In this document: in pieces, positions 40,042 to 49,686 of the stretch
Numbering within the stretch: position 1 is the stretch's first letter
Layout: each line of letters begins with the position of its first letter
Assembly: GCF_034424175.1 (NCBI RefSeq)
Contig: NZ_CP139986.1
Span: 930,001-994,000 of the forward strand
Length of the DNA: 64,000 nt
Direction: 5' to 3'
DNA from: Kluyvera intermedia
GTDB lineage: Bacteria > Pseudomonadota > Gammaproteobacteria > Enterobacterales > Enterobacteriaceae
Made by a program: the position numbers and the translations under genes
The notes under the pieces: model-generated
What the model was told of the DNA's origin: nothing
The model's input: the letters and a program-made list of their open reading frames with translations, nothing else
The model's database searches: none

Positions 40042-42734
40042 TGCACACTCTCCCTTTGTGCGGTTTCTAGCGCTTGTCTGCGCTGTGATTGCTTAAGCTG
40101 TGCCTGTACCTGAATGGGCGAAGGCAACTGATCGTAGGTCACCACTGAGCATTGAATATCTCCGGCAAAGCGAATGCTGGCGCGTTTCTTCAGTACTTTC
40201 AGCGGGCATTTCAGGAATGACTGACCAGCCAATACGTACAGCTCGCGTGAAGAGCTCTGCATTTCCAGCGTGAACCCACCGTCATCTGCCATCAGCAACA
40301 TCGCACTGTTTACCCCAATGACTGGATATTTTTTCAGCGCTTCCGGCAGCAGCAGTCGGCCAATATAGTTGTAGTTAAAGGTGGCGGACACTTCGCGGTA
40401 GCGCAGTTTGCCCGGTAGCAGCATCAGGCTTTGTTTGCCTGAACCGGTAATCAGGTTGGTGGTACCGGTCTGGTTTTTACGTGCGCTGTCGTTGACGTCG
40501 ACGTAACCCATTTCATAACCGGTGTAAGGGAACAGGACCGATTCATCGCCGGTCAGGCTGGCCTTACTGCCATTTGTGGTGGCATCCACGGACAAATCAT
40601 CGGCATCGGCGTCGTCCATTTTTTTCACCGCGATTAGCACAGCTGCCGATGGGTCACCGTTACCCGCGCGGCCAACCTGCACCCCGTGGCGGCTGACGGC
40701 AAGCGTGGAGCTGTAGCTGCCGGTAAAGGCGGTACTGTGATCGCGGTCCTGCGTGTCGTAGCTGTCGGTGAGATAGGCGCTGAGGTTGCCATACAGACCA
40801 TCAATACGACCGTTGACGCCGCTGTCGAGGGTATCAGTATTAATACCGCCAAGGCTCACACCTACTTCTTTATGGTTGACGTTATCGTCATACCAGGTCC
40901 GTGCCAGATTCCAGGATGTCTGGTCGCTACTGTTTTTACTAGTGCGATAATCGGCACCGATGGTGGTGCTACGGCTGCGCGCGTTATTATCCTGGCGCGG
41001 CATCTCGCTGAAGGTAAACATAAAGTAGGCACCGTTATCGTTGCCGGTGCTGTCGTTGTTGTTACGCGTAAATACGCCGAGGTTGGTGTTCAGGATCCAG
41101 CTAGTCAGGCTGAAAGAGCGTGAGGCGCTAAACTGGATAGTATCTGAGGTGGAATTAGCGCTTGCCTGGCTGAAATAGTTATCACTAAAGTCTTCGTCGT
41201 TGTCCCAGCGCGTGCGATAGTCCGCATGGTTGCGGGTGCGGTTCCAGTTTAAGGAAAGGCTCCAGCTTAAGATGTTTTGTGATAGACCTGCGCTGATGCT
41301 TTCAAAACAGTTGAGATCGTAATCTTCAGAATCAGTATCGCCGGAACACTGACCGCCGCTAGTATCTTTTCGGTACAAGTTCAGTGAGGGCAAGTTCTCC
41401 ACCCGCCAGTTGAGCTGCTGCATGTTACCGCGGCCACCCTGGTCGTTATAGAAAAAGCCGGTTTGCAGATCCATATCACCCAAAGCACCCAGTGCCGGGG
41501 TGATATGACCGTTAACTTCCGCAGAAAAGTTATTGTCTACCGAGGCCACGCCGAGCATCAGCTCGCTTTGTGCCGTTACCGGAAGTCGCACGCCAGCCTG
41601 GGCAGAGGTGGAACCGTCATCGCTATAGCTTGTTGATGAACTGGAGTCATCCGCCAGTTTACCCGCCTGGATAAACCACTGGGCATGGCCGTCCGTTATG
41701 CTCCCCGTTTTGGTAAAAGGAACCACTTCAGTACGGGCAAACTGATTGCTTTCATAAATTTTCAGCTGAAGGGTGTAGCTCCCAGAGGGGAACGAGCTGG
41801 TGTCGAGTGACTGATTGCCGCCGTTTAAGTAAAACGAACCGAGCAGTTGGTTATCGCGATAGGCATCAACGCGTGAGCTGCGCGAAAGCAATACGTTGAC
41901 CGGTGTGCCCTGGCCCGCCTGTTCGCGGTTGAGATAGCTCAAGGTCGATCCTGCGCGAACCCCGTCAAAGGCGTCGAGTGGCAGGAAGGTGAAATTAAAG
42001 TTACCGCCATCAAGATTAAACAGGCTGCGGCTGTCCATTCGCCCGCCCTGAACGTAAAAGCGGCTCATGAGATCGTAGCGATAGTACAGTTCACTGACGT
42101 CAACGTCAGTCTCGGTTTCACCATCGCTCTCGTTGCCATTCAGGCTCCAGTAACCGCCAATGTAGCTGTTATCGGTGATGCCTAAAGCGCCCGTACCTTG
42201 CAGATACGCCGATTTAAAATCGTCCTGGATGGCGACGTTAATATCCTGCTGATGGATGAACGCGTTAACGATATCATCATCTTGGCTCGCTTTCAGATAG
42301 AGGGAGGTTTGGGTGCTGTCGGGGTACCACTCTTTATTTAAGAAGAGATTGACGGCGTTCTGCTCGTCATTGTAAATCAGTGCGACGTCGTTAGTGGTGA
42401 GATAACCGCAACCAGCGCTGCTGTTTACCGTCGAACAGGCAAGTTCACCGTGACGTTCAAGAGGCTGGCTGAGTTTTGCTACAACGGTTTTGATACGATC
42501 CTGATCGTTACCCAGGGCCATTGCGGTGAGAATCTTTTGGGGCTGTTCGAACCTAACGGTATCAAGGTTAACGGTGGCGTAAAACTTACCCAGATTGCGT
42601 CCTGCAAGATAGACGTCAATATATTCCTGCTGGCCCTGCACGATGGCTTCAAATCCTGGTGGAATTGAGTCTGTACGTGCATGAGCGACATTGAGTATGG
42701 AAAAGATTAATAGCCCAAGAATTGATTTTTTCAT
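40038..42734 (-). CDS. Class 5 fimbria outer-membrane usher (CfaC/TcfC-like)
   Basis: This 898-residue protein has a signal peptide (MKKSILGLLIFSILNVAHA). It has an N-terminal chaperone-binding region, a large beta-barrel with many aromatic strands (residues about 150-650, with the plug region near 250-330: GSFYLNGGNQSLDTSSFPSG), and a C-terminal domain with cysteines. It assembles and exports subunits across the outer membrane. Length and gene order fit the alpha-fimbria class (CFA/I, Cbl, Tcf) and not the larger type 1 operons. Confidence 0.9.
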   Translation of the reverse strand: MKKSILGLLIFSILNVAHARTDSIPPGFEAIVQGQQEYIDVYLAGRNLGKFYATVNLDTVRFEQPQKILTAMALGNDQDRIKTVVAKLSQPLERHGELACSTVNSSAGCGYLTTNDVALIYNDEQNAVNLFLNKEWYPDSTQTSLYLKASQDDDIVNAFIHQQDINVAIQDDFKSAYLQGTGALGITDNSYIGGYWSLNGNESDGETETDVDVSELYYRYDLMSRFYVQGGRMDSRSLFNLDGGNFNFTFLPLDAFDGVRAGSTLSYLNREQAGQGTPVNVLLSRSSRVDAYRDNQLLGSFYLNGGNQSLDTSSFPSGSYTLQLKIYESNQFARTEVVPFTKTGSITDGHAQWFIQAGKLADDSSSSTSYSDDGSTSAQAGVRLPVTAQSELMLGVASVDNNFSAEVNGHITPALGALGDMDLQTGFFYNDQGGRGNMQQLNWRVENLPSLNLYRKDTSGGQCSGDTDSEDYDLNCFESISAGLSQNILSWSLSLNWNRTRNHADYRTRWDNDEDFSDNYFSQASANSTSDTIQFSASRSFSLTSWILNTNLGVFTRNNNDSTGNDNGAYFMFTFSEMPRQDNNARSRSTTIGADYRTSKNSSDQTSWNLARTWYDDNVNHKEVGVSLGGINTDTLDSGVNGRIDGLYGNLSAYLTDSYDTQDRDHSTAFTGSYSSTLAVSRHGVQVGRAGNGDPSAAVLIAVKKMDDADADDLSVDATTNGSKASLTGDESVLFPYTGYEMGYVDVNDSARKNQTGTTNLITGSGKQSLMLLPGKLRYREVSATFNYNYIGRLLLPEALKKYPVIGVNSAMLLMADDGGFTLEMQSSSRELYVLAGQSFLKCPLKVLKKRASIRFAGDIQCSVVTYDQLPSPIQVQAQLKQSQRRQALETAQRESVQ

Positions 42735-42813
42735 TACTCAATCATCTTCCTTGATATAGTAAAAAATGAACCGAAGACTTTTCTTCGGTTCATTGGGTTT
42801 ATTGCAGTAAAAA

Positions 42814-43323
42814 TTAGATAGTGCCGGCGTTCTGGTACAGATAGATGCTGACAACACCCTGATAGGTACCGGTAGTCAGAGGTTCCTGCGTGGTCTGTGC
42901 GATCTGCAGGGCTTTAGCTACAGAACCTGTTTTCAGTGCGGTATCAGCATTCGGGAACAGTTCTTTTGCTGCCAGAGTTACCGCGGTAGTAGACAGTGCT
43001 TCGCCGCCCCAGGAAACGGTCATCGGAACGGCGTCACCACCCAGGCTGTTAACCAGAACGGCATCGCTGGTCAGCTGCATCATGACATCTTTAGTCACGT
43101 CATTTGCCCAGATTTTGGTCTGCAGCTGGTAAGGAACCAGGCCGGTGCCTGGGATATACTGCATATCAACGTTTTTTGGCAGCGCAGAGTTATCAACCTG
43201 AGTCATATCCAGCGCGGCATCAACGGTTGCAGTAACGGTAATATCTTTCTGTACTGCCATTGCAGAACCCATTACAGAAACCATTGCCAAAGCGAGTAAG
43301 GATTTAGAGATAACTGATTTCAT
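42814..43323 (-). CDS. Class 5 fimbria major pilin (CfaB/CblA/TcfB-like)
   Basis: This 169-residue protein has a signal peptide ending SAMA, then VQKDITVTATVDAALDMTQVD. KDITVTA..D is the CS1/CFA-I pilin signature, and GTYQGVVSIYLYQNA near the C-terminus is the conserved final strand. The donor strand at the mature N-terminus would complete the next subunit. It has no cysteines, as is normal in this class. It lies between chaperone and usher. Confidence 0.92.
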   Translation of the reverse strand: MKSVISKSLLALAMVSVMGSAMAVQKDITVTATVDAALDMTQVDNSALPKNVDMQYIPGTGLVPYQLQTKIWANDVTKDVMMQLTSDAVLVNSLGGDAVPMTVSWGGEALSTTAVTLAAKELFPNADTALKTGSVAKALQIAQTTQEPLTTGTYQGVVSIYLYQNAGTI

Positions 43324-43353
43324 TTACTTATATTCCATGTAATAAACTACTGA

Positions 43354-44061
43354 TTAATGAATTGGGAAGTCCTGTGAGTGCTTTGACTTGTCAATCCAGT
43401 TCCAATACTGAACAACGACCCGGTCGTAATTCAATATGTTTTTAGGTACATAGCTAGCGCGTGGGTAAATATTATTACCAACATCCTGCCATGCACAGTC
43501 TTTGTCTGATTGTGATTTTTTACACAATCCAATTTTTAATATTTTAAAACGTTGATTGCCGGTGTTTATTATTTTGCCATCGGCAAGCAGGTTGATTTTT
43601 AACTGCGGGTTTTCTGGTGGGACGCTGACGAGTACACCCCAGATAAGATTAATGGTTAATTGCGACTTGGTATTTTGAGTCCCTTCAAGCGGGTCATCAA
43701 GCTGCGGTACTGCCTCGAACTTCACACGGTAAGTTGTCTCTTCCTTTACCGGCTCCATTGCGACCAGTCGTACCATTTTAGTGGCGCCAGCGGGGAGGGC
43801 GAATTTGGGAGGCATAACGACAATCGCGGTAGGATCGCCATTTTTAATTTCAGTTTCTTTTTCTTGGGTTGTGCCGATACCGGTAATATTAAGAATTGAT
43901 GTCTTAATATATTGCACATCGCTGGAGCGAGAAATAACACGCACGCTGCTTTCGCCTTGATCGTTCATATCAACTGACATGGGATAGACGGACATATTTG
44001 CGTGGCAGAGCGGAGCCAAACATGCTAGTGAAATAGCACACAGGTTTAACTTTAGTGTCAT
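43354..44061 (-). CDS. Class 5 fimbria periplasmic chaperone (CfaA/TcfA-like)
   Basis: This 235-residue protein has a signal peptide (MTLKLNLCAISLACLAPLCHA) and an immunoglobulin-like chaperone fold: VRVISRSSDVQYIKTSI, then PPKFALPAGATKMVRL in the G1-type region, and LTINLIWGVLVSVPPENP. It stabilises pilin subunits by donor-strand complementation. It is the first gene of the operon; the promoter must lie in the AT-rich 290 bp upstream, which is unusually poor in G and C. Confidence 0.88.
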   Translation of the reverse strand: MTLKLNLCAISLACLAPLCHANMSVYPMSVDMNDQGESSVRVISRSSDVQYIKTSILNITGIGTTQEKETEIKNGDPTAIVVMPPKFALPAGATKMVRLVAMEPVKEETTYRVKFEAVPQLDDPLEGTQNTKSQLTINLIWGVLVSVPPENPQLKINLLADGKIINTGNQRFKILKIGLCKKSQSDKDCAWQDVGNNIYPRASYVPKNILNYDRVVVQYWNWIDKSKHSQDFPIH

Positions 44062-44350
44062 GTTATAATTCCCTGTTAGTCATTCTGTTATTCAGCATCC
44101 TGTTGAATAAGTAATGCGCTAGTTATGGTTTAATATTTAAAGTAAGAAAGTGTTATGGAATGAGGTCAAATTATACTTTTTACGATTCGCAATAAAGTGT
44201 GTTTTTCTAAAAAGTATATTAAGGAAAGATTAAATCATATTTTGCGTGAATGGATTTCAATGTTATATAATATCTTATTTATTAGTTTTATTATGTTATA
44301 AATAAAAAACACTTCTTTAGCTATTTGTGCTGCATGGTTTTTTTGGGATT

Positions 44351-45274
44351 TTATGAATTTAGCCAGCATTTATAAGATTCAATGATATTAGGTGTTTGAT
44401 GTATTAAATGACTGCTAAAAGCATCAACCAGCGCTGATGAAGGGCGATGTAAAGGATGTACCAGACTGACGGTAAACGGCACCGAAACGCTAAATCGGCG
44501 GATAACGATCCCACTGCTGGCATAGTCCATTGCCGTCAGCGGATTCACAACAGAGATCCCCACGCCTGCGCGTACCATCGCGCAAATAGAGGCGGCGCTA
44601 TGGGTTTCAATCACCATCCGACGTTTGACCTGATGCTCGTTAAATAGGGTATCCAGCAGCTGGCGGTAGCTGTCGGTGCGTGACAGGCTAATATAGTTTT
44701 CGCCCTGAAAATCTTGCGGTGTTAAGACCGTTTTTTCAGCCAGCGGATGCCCTTGCGGCAATACGCAAACTTCATCAAGCGAAAGTAACTCCGTGCGCTC
44801 GGTCCCGGCGGGGGTATGGACTGTTTCCGTTATCCCTAAATCATGACGCTGTGCCGACAGCCACTCCTCCAGCAGCGGAGACTCCTGCGGCACAATCTGA
44901 ATATTGACCTGAGGATAGCGTGCCAGAAACGGTTGCAGCAGCGAGGGCAAAAAGGATTGCGAAAAGACCGGCAGACAGACAATTGATAACTCCCCCTGGC
45001 GGAACTCGCGCAGGCTTTCGGCGGCACTGACGATGCGGTCTAGGCCGTACCAGGAACGCTGCACTTCTTCAAATAACCGCAGCCCTTGCACCGTTGGGTG
45101 TAGGCGACCACGGCTGCGCTCGAAAAGCTTTAATCCTAGCACCTGCTCAAATCGCGCCAGCTCGCGGCTGACGGTCGGCTGCGAGGTATTCAGCATCCGC
45201 GCGGCTTCCGTCAGATTACCCGCCGTCATAATGGCGTGAAAAATTTCGATATGGCGCAGGTTAACGGCAGGCAT
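44351..45274 (-). CDS. lysR: LysR, activator of lysA
   Basis: This 307-residue LysR-type regulator has the HTH at residues 4-50 (LRHIEIFHAIMTAGNLTEAARMLNTSQPTVSRELARFE) and an effector domain sensing lysine or diaminopimelate. It is divergent from lysA (116 bp) as in E. coli, where it activates lysA and represses itself. The 3' end faces the fimbrial operon. Confidence 0.95.
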   Translation of the reverse strand: MPAVNLRHIEIFHAIMTAGNLTEAARMLNTSQPTVSRELARFEQVLGLKLFERSRGRLHPTVQGLRLFEEVQRSWYGLDRIVSAAESLREFRQGELSIVCLPVFSQSFLPSLLQPFLARYPQVNIQIVPQESPLLEEWLSAQRHDLGITETVHTPAGTERTELLSLDEVCVLPQGHPLAEKTVLTPQDFQGENYISLSRTDSYRQLLDTLFNEHQVKRRMVIETHSAASICAMVRAGVGISVVNPLTAMDYASSGIVIRRFSVSVPFTVSLVHPLHRPSSALVDAFSSHLIHQTPNIIESYKCWLNS

Positions 45275-45390
45275 GGGTAATCCTCGAATAAACAGTCCAT
45301 ATCATTTTTGCATAGACTCGCGATAAAACGATATTTTTTATTCTGTTCAGGCTGTGGCGTAATCATAAAAAACAGATACCGGAGTTCGCT

Positions 45391-46647
45391 ATGCCACGCC
45401 CACTCAACAATACCGACACAGACCTGACCGCCGATAACCTGCTGCGCCTGCCTGCTGAATTTGGCTGCCCGGTGTGGGTTTACGATGCACAAATCATTCG
45501 CGCGCAGATTGCCAAACTGAGCCAGTTTGATGTGATTCGTTTTGCCCAAAAGGCGTGCTCGAATATTCATATTCTGCGCCTGATGCGTGAGCAGGGTGTG
45601 AAGGTGGATTCTGTCTCATTAGGTGAGATTGAACGTGCGCTGGCAGCAGGGTATGTCGCGGGGAAAGATGAGATTGTCTTTACCGCCGATATGATTGATG
45701 AAGCGACGCTGGCGCGGGTGCATGAGCTGCAAATCCCGGTTAACGCCGGGTCGGTGGATATGCTTGAGCAACTGGGCCAGGTATCGCCGGGTCACCGCGT
45801 GTGGCTGCGTGTTAACCCTGGTTTTGGTCATGGGCACAGCCAGAAAACCAATACCGGCGGTGAAAATAGCAAGCACGGGATCTGGTATAGCGACCTTCCG
45901 GCGGCGCTGGAGGTGATCCAGCGCTACCAGCTAAAACTGGTCGGTATTCATATGCATATTGGCTCCGGCGTGGACTACGGTCATCTGGAGCAGGTGTGCG
46001 GCGCGATGGTGCGTCAGGTGGTGGAGTTTGGTCAGGATCTTGAAGCGATCTCGGCAGGCGGTGGTTTGTCGATCCCCTATTGTGAAGGGGAAGAGGCGAT
46101 CAACACCGATCACTACTTTGGCCTGTGGAATACCGCGCGCGAGCAAATCGCTAAACACCTGGGACACCCGGTGAAACTTGAGATCGAACCCGGACGTTTC
46201 CTGGTGGCCGAAGCAGGCGTGCTGGTGGCACAGGTGCGCAGCGTTAAAGAGATGGGTAGCCGTCACTTTGTATTGATCGACGCGGGCTTTAACGATCTTA
46301 TGCGTCCGGCGATGTACGGCAGCTATCACCACATTTCGGCGCTGGCGGGCGATGGTCGTCCGCTGTCGCAGGCCGCGCAGATTGAAACGGTGGTGGCTGG
46401 GCCGTTGTGCGAATCCGGTGACGTTTTCACTCAACAAGAGGGCGGAAAAGTCGAAACGCGTCTGCTGCCAGCGGTTGTTCCGGGCGATTACCTGGTGCTG
46501 CACGATACCGGGGCCTACGGTGCGTCGATGTCGTCGAATTACAATAGCCGTCCGCTGCTGCCGGAAGTGCTGTTTGATCATGGTGTGGCGCGGTTGATTC
46601 GTCGTCGACAGACGATTGAAGAGCTGTTGGCGCTGGAGCTTATTTGA
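45391..46647 (+). CDS. lysA: Diaminopimelate decarboxylase LysA
   Basis: This 418-residue PLP enzyme makes L-lysine from meso-diaminopimelate. The PLP lysine is in FAQKACSN (near 54), the glycine loop in AISAGGGLSIPY, the phosphate contact in LEIEPGRF and the active-site Cys in GPLCESGDVF. It closely matches E. coli LysA. GGAG precedes the ATG. LysR is encoded divergently. Confidence 0.97.
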   Translation: MPRPLNNTDTDLTADNLLRLPAEFGCPVWVYDAQIIRAQIAKLSQFDVIRFAQKACSNIHILRLMREQGVKVDSVSLGEIERALAAGYVAGKDEIVFTADMIDEATLARVHELQIPVNAGSVDMLEQLGQVSPGHRVWLRVNPGFGHGHSQKTNTGGENSKHGIWYSDLPAALEVIQRYQLKLVGIHMHIGSGVDYGHLEQVCGAMVRQVVEFGQDLEAISAGGGLSIPYCEGEEAINTDHYFGLWNTAREQIAKHLGHPVKLEIEPGRFLVAEAGVLVAQVRSVKEMGSRHFVLIDAGFNDLMRPAMYGSYHHISALAGDGRPLSQAAQIETVVAGPLCESGDVFTQQEGGKVETRLLPAVVPGDYLVLHDTGAYGASMSSNYNSRPLLPEVLFDHGVARLIRRRQTIEELLALELI

Positions 46648-46658
46648 TCGATGGGATT

Positions 46659-46814
46659 CCCGGCGGCGCTGCGCTTGGCCGGGCTACATTCGTGCACATT
46701 TGTAGGCCTGATAAGCGTAGCGCCATCAGGCATCACCGCGCACATTGCCGGATGGCGCTGCGCGTATCCGGCCTACACCCACTGGTAGCCCGGCCAAGCG
46801 CAGCGCCGCCGGGA
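46659..46814. repeat. BIME array between lysA and the LacI-type gene
   Basis: Four REP palindromes of two sub-types lie in alternating orientation: CCCGGCGGCGCTGCGCTTGG, then a GTAGGCCTGATAAGCG unit, then a TGCCGGATGGCGCTGCGC unit, then CCAAGCGCAGCGCCGCCGGG. The array lies between convergent genes. Confidence 0.92.
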
Positions 46815-46820
46815 CAGGCA

Positions 46821-47831
46821 CTATTCGTAAAACGGTCCGGTAGTCACCGAATCACGCAATACCAGCGTGCCGGTAAACGGCGGGATCGTCTCGATCTCTT
46901 CCCCGCTAGCCAGCTTAATCGCCTGGTCTATCGCGGTCACAATCATGTTATCGATCGGCAGATACACGGTGGAAAGCCCCGGCTCCAGCCATTTCGCGCT
47001 AGGGGCGTCATCGAAACCAAACAGCGAAATATCCTGCGGAATACGCAGCCCCGCCTGATGCAGCGCTTTTGATGCGCCCAGCGCCATATCATCGTTACAG
47101 GCGAACAGCGCGCTGAACTTCACTTTCTCATTAAGCAGCGCGTTACACATGTCGTAACCGCAGTTCATGGTTGAATCACCGTGCTTCACCTTTGCTGCAT
47201 CCCACGCAATGCCGTTTTGCTCCAGCGCCCGGCGATAACCCTGCAAACGGGCCTTACCGGTTGGCGTGTGGATAGGAACGGTGATGCAGGCAATATCGCG
47301 ATGCCCTTGGGAAATCAAATATTCTACCGCCTGAAATGCCGCATCCTGCTGCTCGAAGAATACGCAGCGTTCACGAGCCTGGCTGACGTCGCGGTTAATC
47401 ACCACCAGCGGCATCGGCGTCGTATTCACTAGTTCCATAATGGCTTTCTCGCTCATATGGCGGGTGTAGAGCACAATGGCGTCGCATTGCCTGTCGGCGA
47501 GCATCTGCACGGCTTGTTCTTCGCGTTCAGGCGTGTCATGGCCGTCGGTGACAATAAGCTGCTTACCCCAGGCTTCCGTCTGGCGGGAGGCCTGCTGAAG
47601 CAGGCGACCAAAATAGAATCCATCGAAGGTGGAAACCACAAGGCCGATGCTGTTACTGGTGCGGTTTGCCAGCGAACGCGCCAGAAAGTTGGGCCGATAG
47701 CCTAACTCTTCCATCGCTTTGAACACCTGTTGACGGGTGCTTTCTTTGACCTGACCGGTACCATTGAGCACGCGGGACACTGTCGCTTTCGAGACACCTG
47801 CGTGTATTGAGACATCCAGCATCGTTGCCAT
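46821..47831 (-). CDS. LacI/GalR-family transcriptional regulator
   Basis: The 336 residues have the HTH and hinge (TMLDVSIHAGVSKATVSRVLNGTG, then NFLARSLANR) and a sugar-binding domain with FGFDDAPSAKW. It resembles AscG-type regulators more than GalR. The ATG at 47831 places the HTH at the N-terminus and follows AGGAAATA. No sugar operon is adjacent, so its target is unknown. It is not between lysA and galR in K-12 as I remember that map. Confidence 0.92.
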   Translation of the reverse strand: MATMLDVSIHAGVSKATVSRVLNGTGQVKESTRQQVFKAMEELGYRPNFLARSLANRTSNSIGLVVSTFDGFYFGRLLQQASRQTEAWGKQLIVTDGHDTPEREEQAVQMLADRQCDAIVLYTRHMSEKAIMELVNTTPMPLVVINRDVSQARERCVFFEQQDAAFQAVEYLISQGHRDIACITVPIHTPTGKARLQGYRRALEQNGIAWDAAKVKHGDSTMNCGYDMCNALLNEKVKFSALFACNDDMALGASKALHQAGLRIPQDISLFGFDDAPSAKWLEPGLSTVYLPIDNMIVTAIDQAIKLASGEEIETIPPFTGTLVLRDSVTTGPFYE

Positions 47832-47985
47832 GATTATTTCCTGAGACTTCGTAATGGTCAGCAGTTTACCACACTCATTCAGGGGCATAAGCGCTCAGAA
47901 CGTGGCAAATAACCACCGGGATCACGCTTTTTAGCGTCACGGAGTAGAATATCCCAATATAAGAATGTCAGAGGGCGAATTCATC

Positions 47986-48462
47986 ATGCTTATTCAACCA
48001 CTTTACGCCGCTCCCCAACATGCCGCGCAGGTTAGCCGCTGGCTGTGGGAAGCATTTGGTGACGGGCTTTCACCCGCGTTTTTCGAAAGCGTGGTCCGCC
48101 ATAGTCAGGTGCCGGGTGCATTGCCTATCACCTTTATCGCGACCGAAGGTGATGCTTTGCTGGCAACGGTGGGATTGTGGCGCTGCGATTTGATAAGTCG
48201 TCAGGATCTCTGGCCGTGGTTGGCGGCGCTGTATGTTGATGAGCCCGCGCGGGGACGTGGGCTGGCGGGGCAACTTCAGCAACACGTTATCGACTACGCC
48301 AAAGCGCAAGGTTATGACGAACTTTACCTGTACTCAGCGTGCCGGGATTTTTATGAGCGTTTTGGCTGGCAGTACATCGGTGATGGCCTGGATTACCCGG
48401 ACACCACCGTGCATCTGTATCGTTACGATTTTGGCGCGTCGGCGGGAGCAATCACCGAATGA
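47986..48462 (+). CDS. GNAT-family N-acetyltransferase
   Basis: This 158-residue single-domain acetyltransferase has the central LAALYVDEPARGRGLAGQLQQHVIDYA, with the acetyl-CoA loop RGRGLAG, then DELYLYSACRDFYERFGW. The substrate is unknown. The ATG at 47986 follows AGAGGG. The 3' end overlaps the galR 3' end by 40 bp in convergent orientation. Confidence 0.88.
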   Translation: MLIQPLYAAPQHAAQVSRWLWEAFGDGLSPAFFESVVRHSQVPGALPITFIATEGDALLATVGLWRCDLISRQDLWPWLAALYVDEPARGRGLAGQLQQHVIDYAKAQGYDELYLYSACRDFYERFGWQYIGDGLDYPDTTVHLYRYDFGASAGAITE

Positions 48463-49439
48463 CGGCGCACAAGCGTCGGGCTAAACAGGTGAGTAATATC
48501 CGGTAACGGGCGCTTCTCCGCCAGCGCCAGTGCCAGCTCCGCTGCCTGAGTCGCCATGGTGACAATCGGGTAGCGAATGGTGGTCAGACGCGGGCGCACG
48601 TAGCGTGATACCAGCACGTCATCGAAGCCAATCAGCGAAATGGCCTGTGGCACATCAATACCGTTATCGTTAAGCACCCCCATAGCCCCGGCGGCCATGG
48701 AATCGTTGTAACAGGCGACCGCAGTAAACGGCTTGCCGCGGCCCAATAGCTCTGTCATCGCCAGTTCGCCGCCGCTTTCGTCCGGTTCGGCAAACGTCAC
48801 CAGCCTGTCATTGCACGGCAAACCGTGCTCTTTCAGCGCATCGTAATAGCCTTGCAAACGGTCTTCGGCATCTGAAATGGTGTGGTTGGAGCAGATGTAG
48901 CCAATGCGGGTGTGGCCTTGTTGAATCAGATGGCGGGTCGCCAGCCAGGCACCATAGCGGTCATCCAGCGCGACGCAGCGTTTTTCAAAACCGGGCAGAA
49001 TTCGGTTAATCAGCACCATTCCGGGGATCTGCTTCATGAGATTGGCAAGCTCGGCATCAGGGATCAGTTTGGCATGAACCACCAGTGCCGCGCAGCGGTG
49101 GCGAATAAGCTGTTCAATGGCCTGACGTTCTTTGAGTTCATTATGGTAACCGTTACCGATAAGCAAAAAATTACCGGTGTGATAGGCCACTTGCTCCACG
49201 GCTTTGACCATGGCGCCGAAAAAAGGATCGGAAACATCACCGACGACCAGCCCGACGGTTTCCGTCGATTGCTGTGCCAGCGCGCGAGCATTGGCATTCG
49301 GATGATAGTTGAGGGTTTCCATGGCAGTGGAAACGGCCTGACGTGAGGCATCGCTGGCTTTTGGGGAGTTGTTGATGACGCGGGATACAGTGGCGACTGA
49401 AACGCCTGCAAGCCGGGCCACATCTTTTATTGTCGCCAT
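48423..49439 (-). CDS. galR: Galactose operon repressor GalR
   Basis: The 338 residues start MATIKDVARLAGVSVATVSRVINNSPKAS (HTH) with hinge ANARALAQQ, and a galactose-binding domain ending IGFDDVLVSRYVRPRL. It closely matches E. coli GalR. It represses gal genes in the absence of galactose. It lies between lysA and the omr/aas region as in E. coli. The ATG at 49439 agrees with the family start. Confidence 0.95.
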   Translation of the reverse strand: MATIKDVARLAGVSVATVSRVINNSPKASDASRQAVSTAMETLNYHPNANARALAQQSTETVGLVVGDVSDPFFGAMVKAVEQVAYHTGNFLLIGNGYHNELKERQAIEQLIRHRCAALVVHAKLIPDAELANLMKQIPGMVLINRILPGFEKRCVALDDRYGAWLATRHLIQQGHTRIGYICSNHTISDAEDRLQGYYDALKEHGLPCNDRLVTFAEPDESGGELAMTELLGRGKPFTAVACYNDSMAAGAMGVLNDNGIDVPQAISLIGFDDVLVSRYVRPRLTTIRYPIVTMATQAAELALALAEKRPLPDITHLFSPTLVRRHSVIAPADAPKS

Positions 49440-49686
49440 AATATGCCTTAATAATCTTTCGATGGGTAAACGTTTACACCTTAACAGTTTTACGGAAATC
49501 CCTGTTGTATTCAAGGAAGAGTCTGTGGGGAGATGCACAATATTGCTGTCTGCGTAGCGTGTTGTGGAAGAGTGACACCGTCATTTGCAACGGAACGGGA
49601 ATATTCAAACGTTTACTTACACTTTGCGGGATGCTGTTGCGAATGTCTGCTGGAGGAAGCGTTATGCGAATTGCTAATCTGGTTAT

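Noticed and set aside
49440..49686. Second Omr sRNA upstream of the first
   Set aside because: No CCCAGAGGTATTGAT seed or terminator hairpin with a T tract was found in this stretch.
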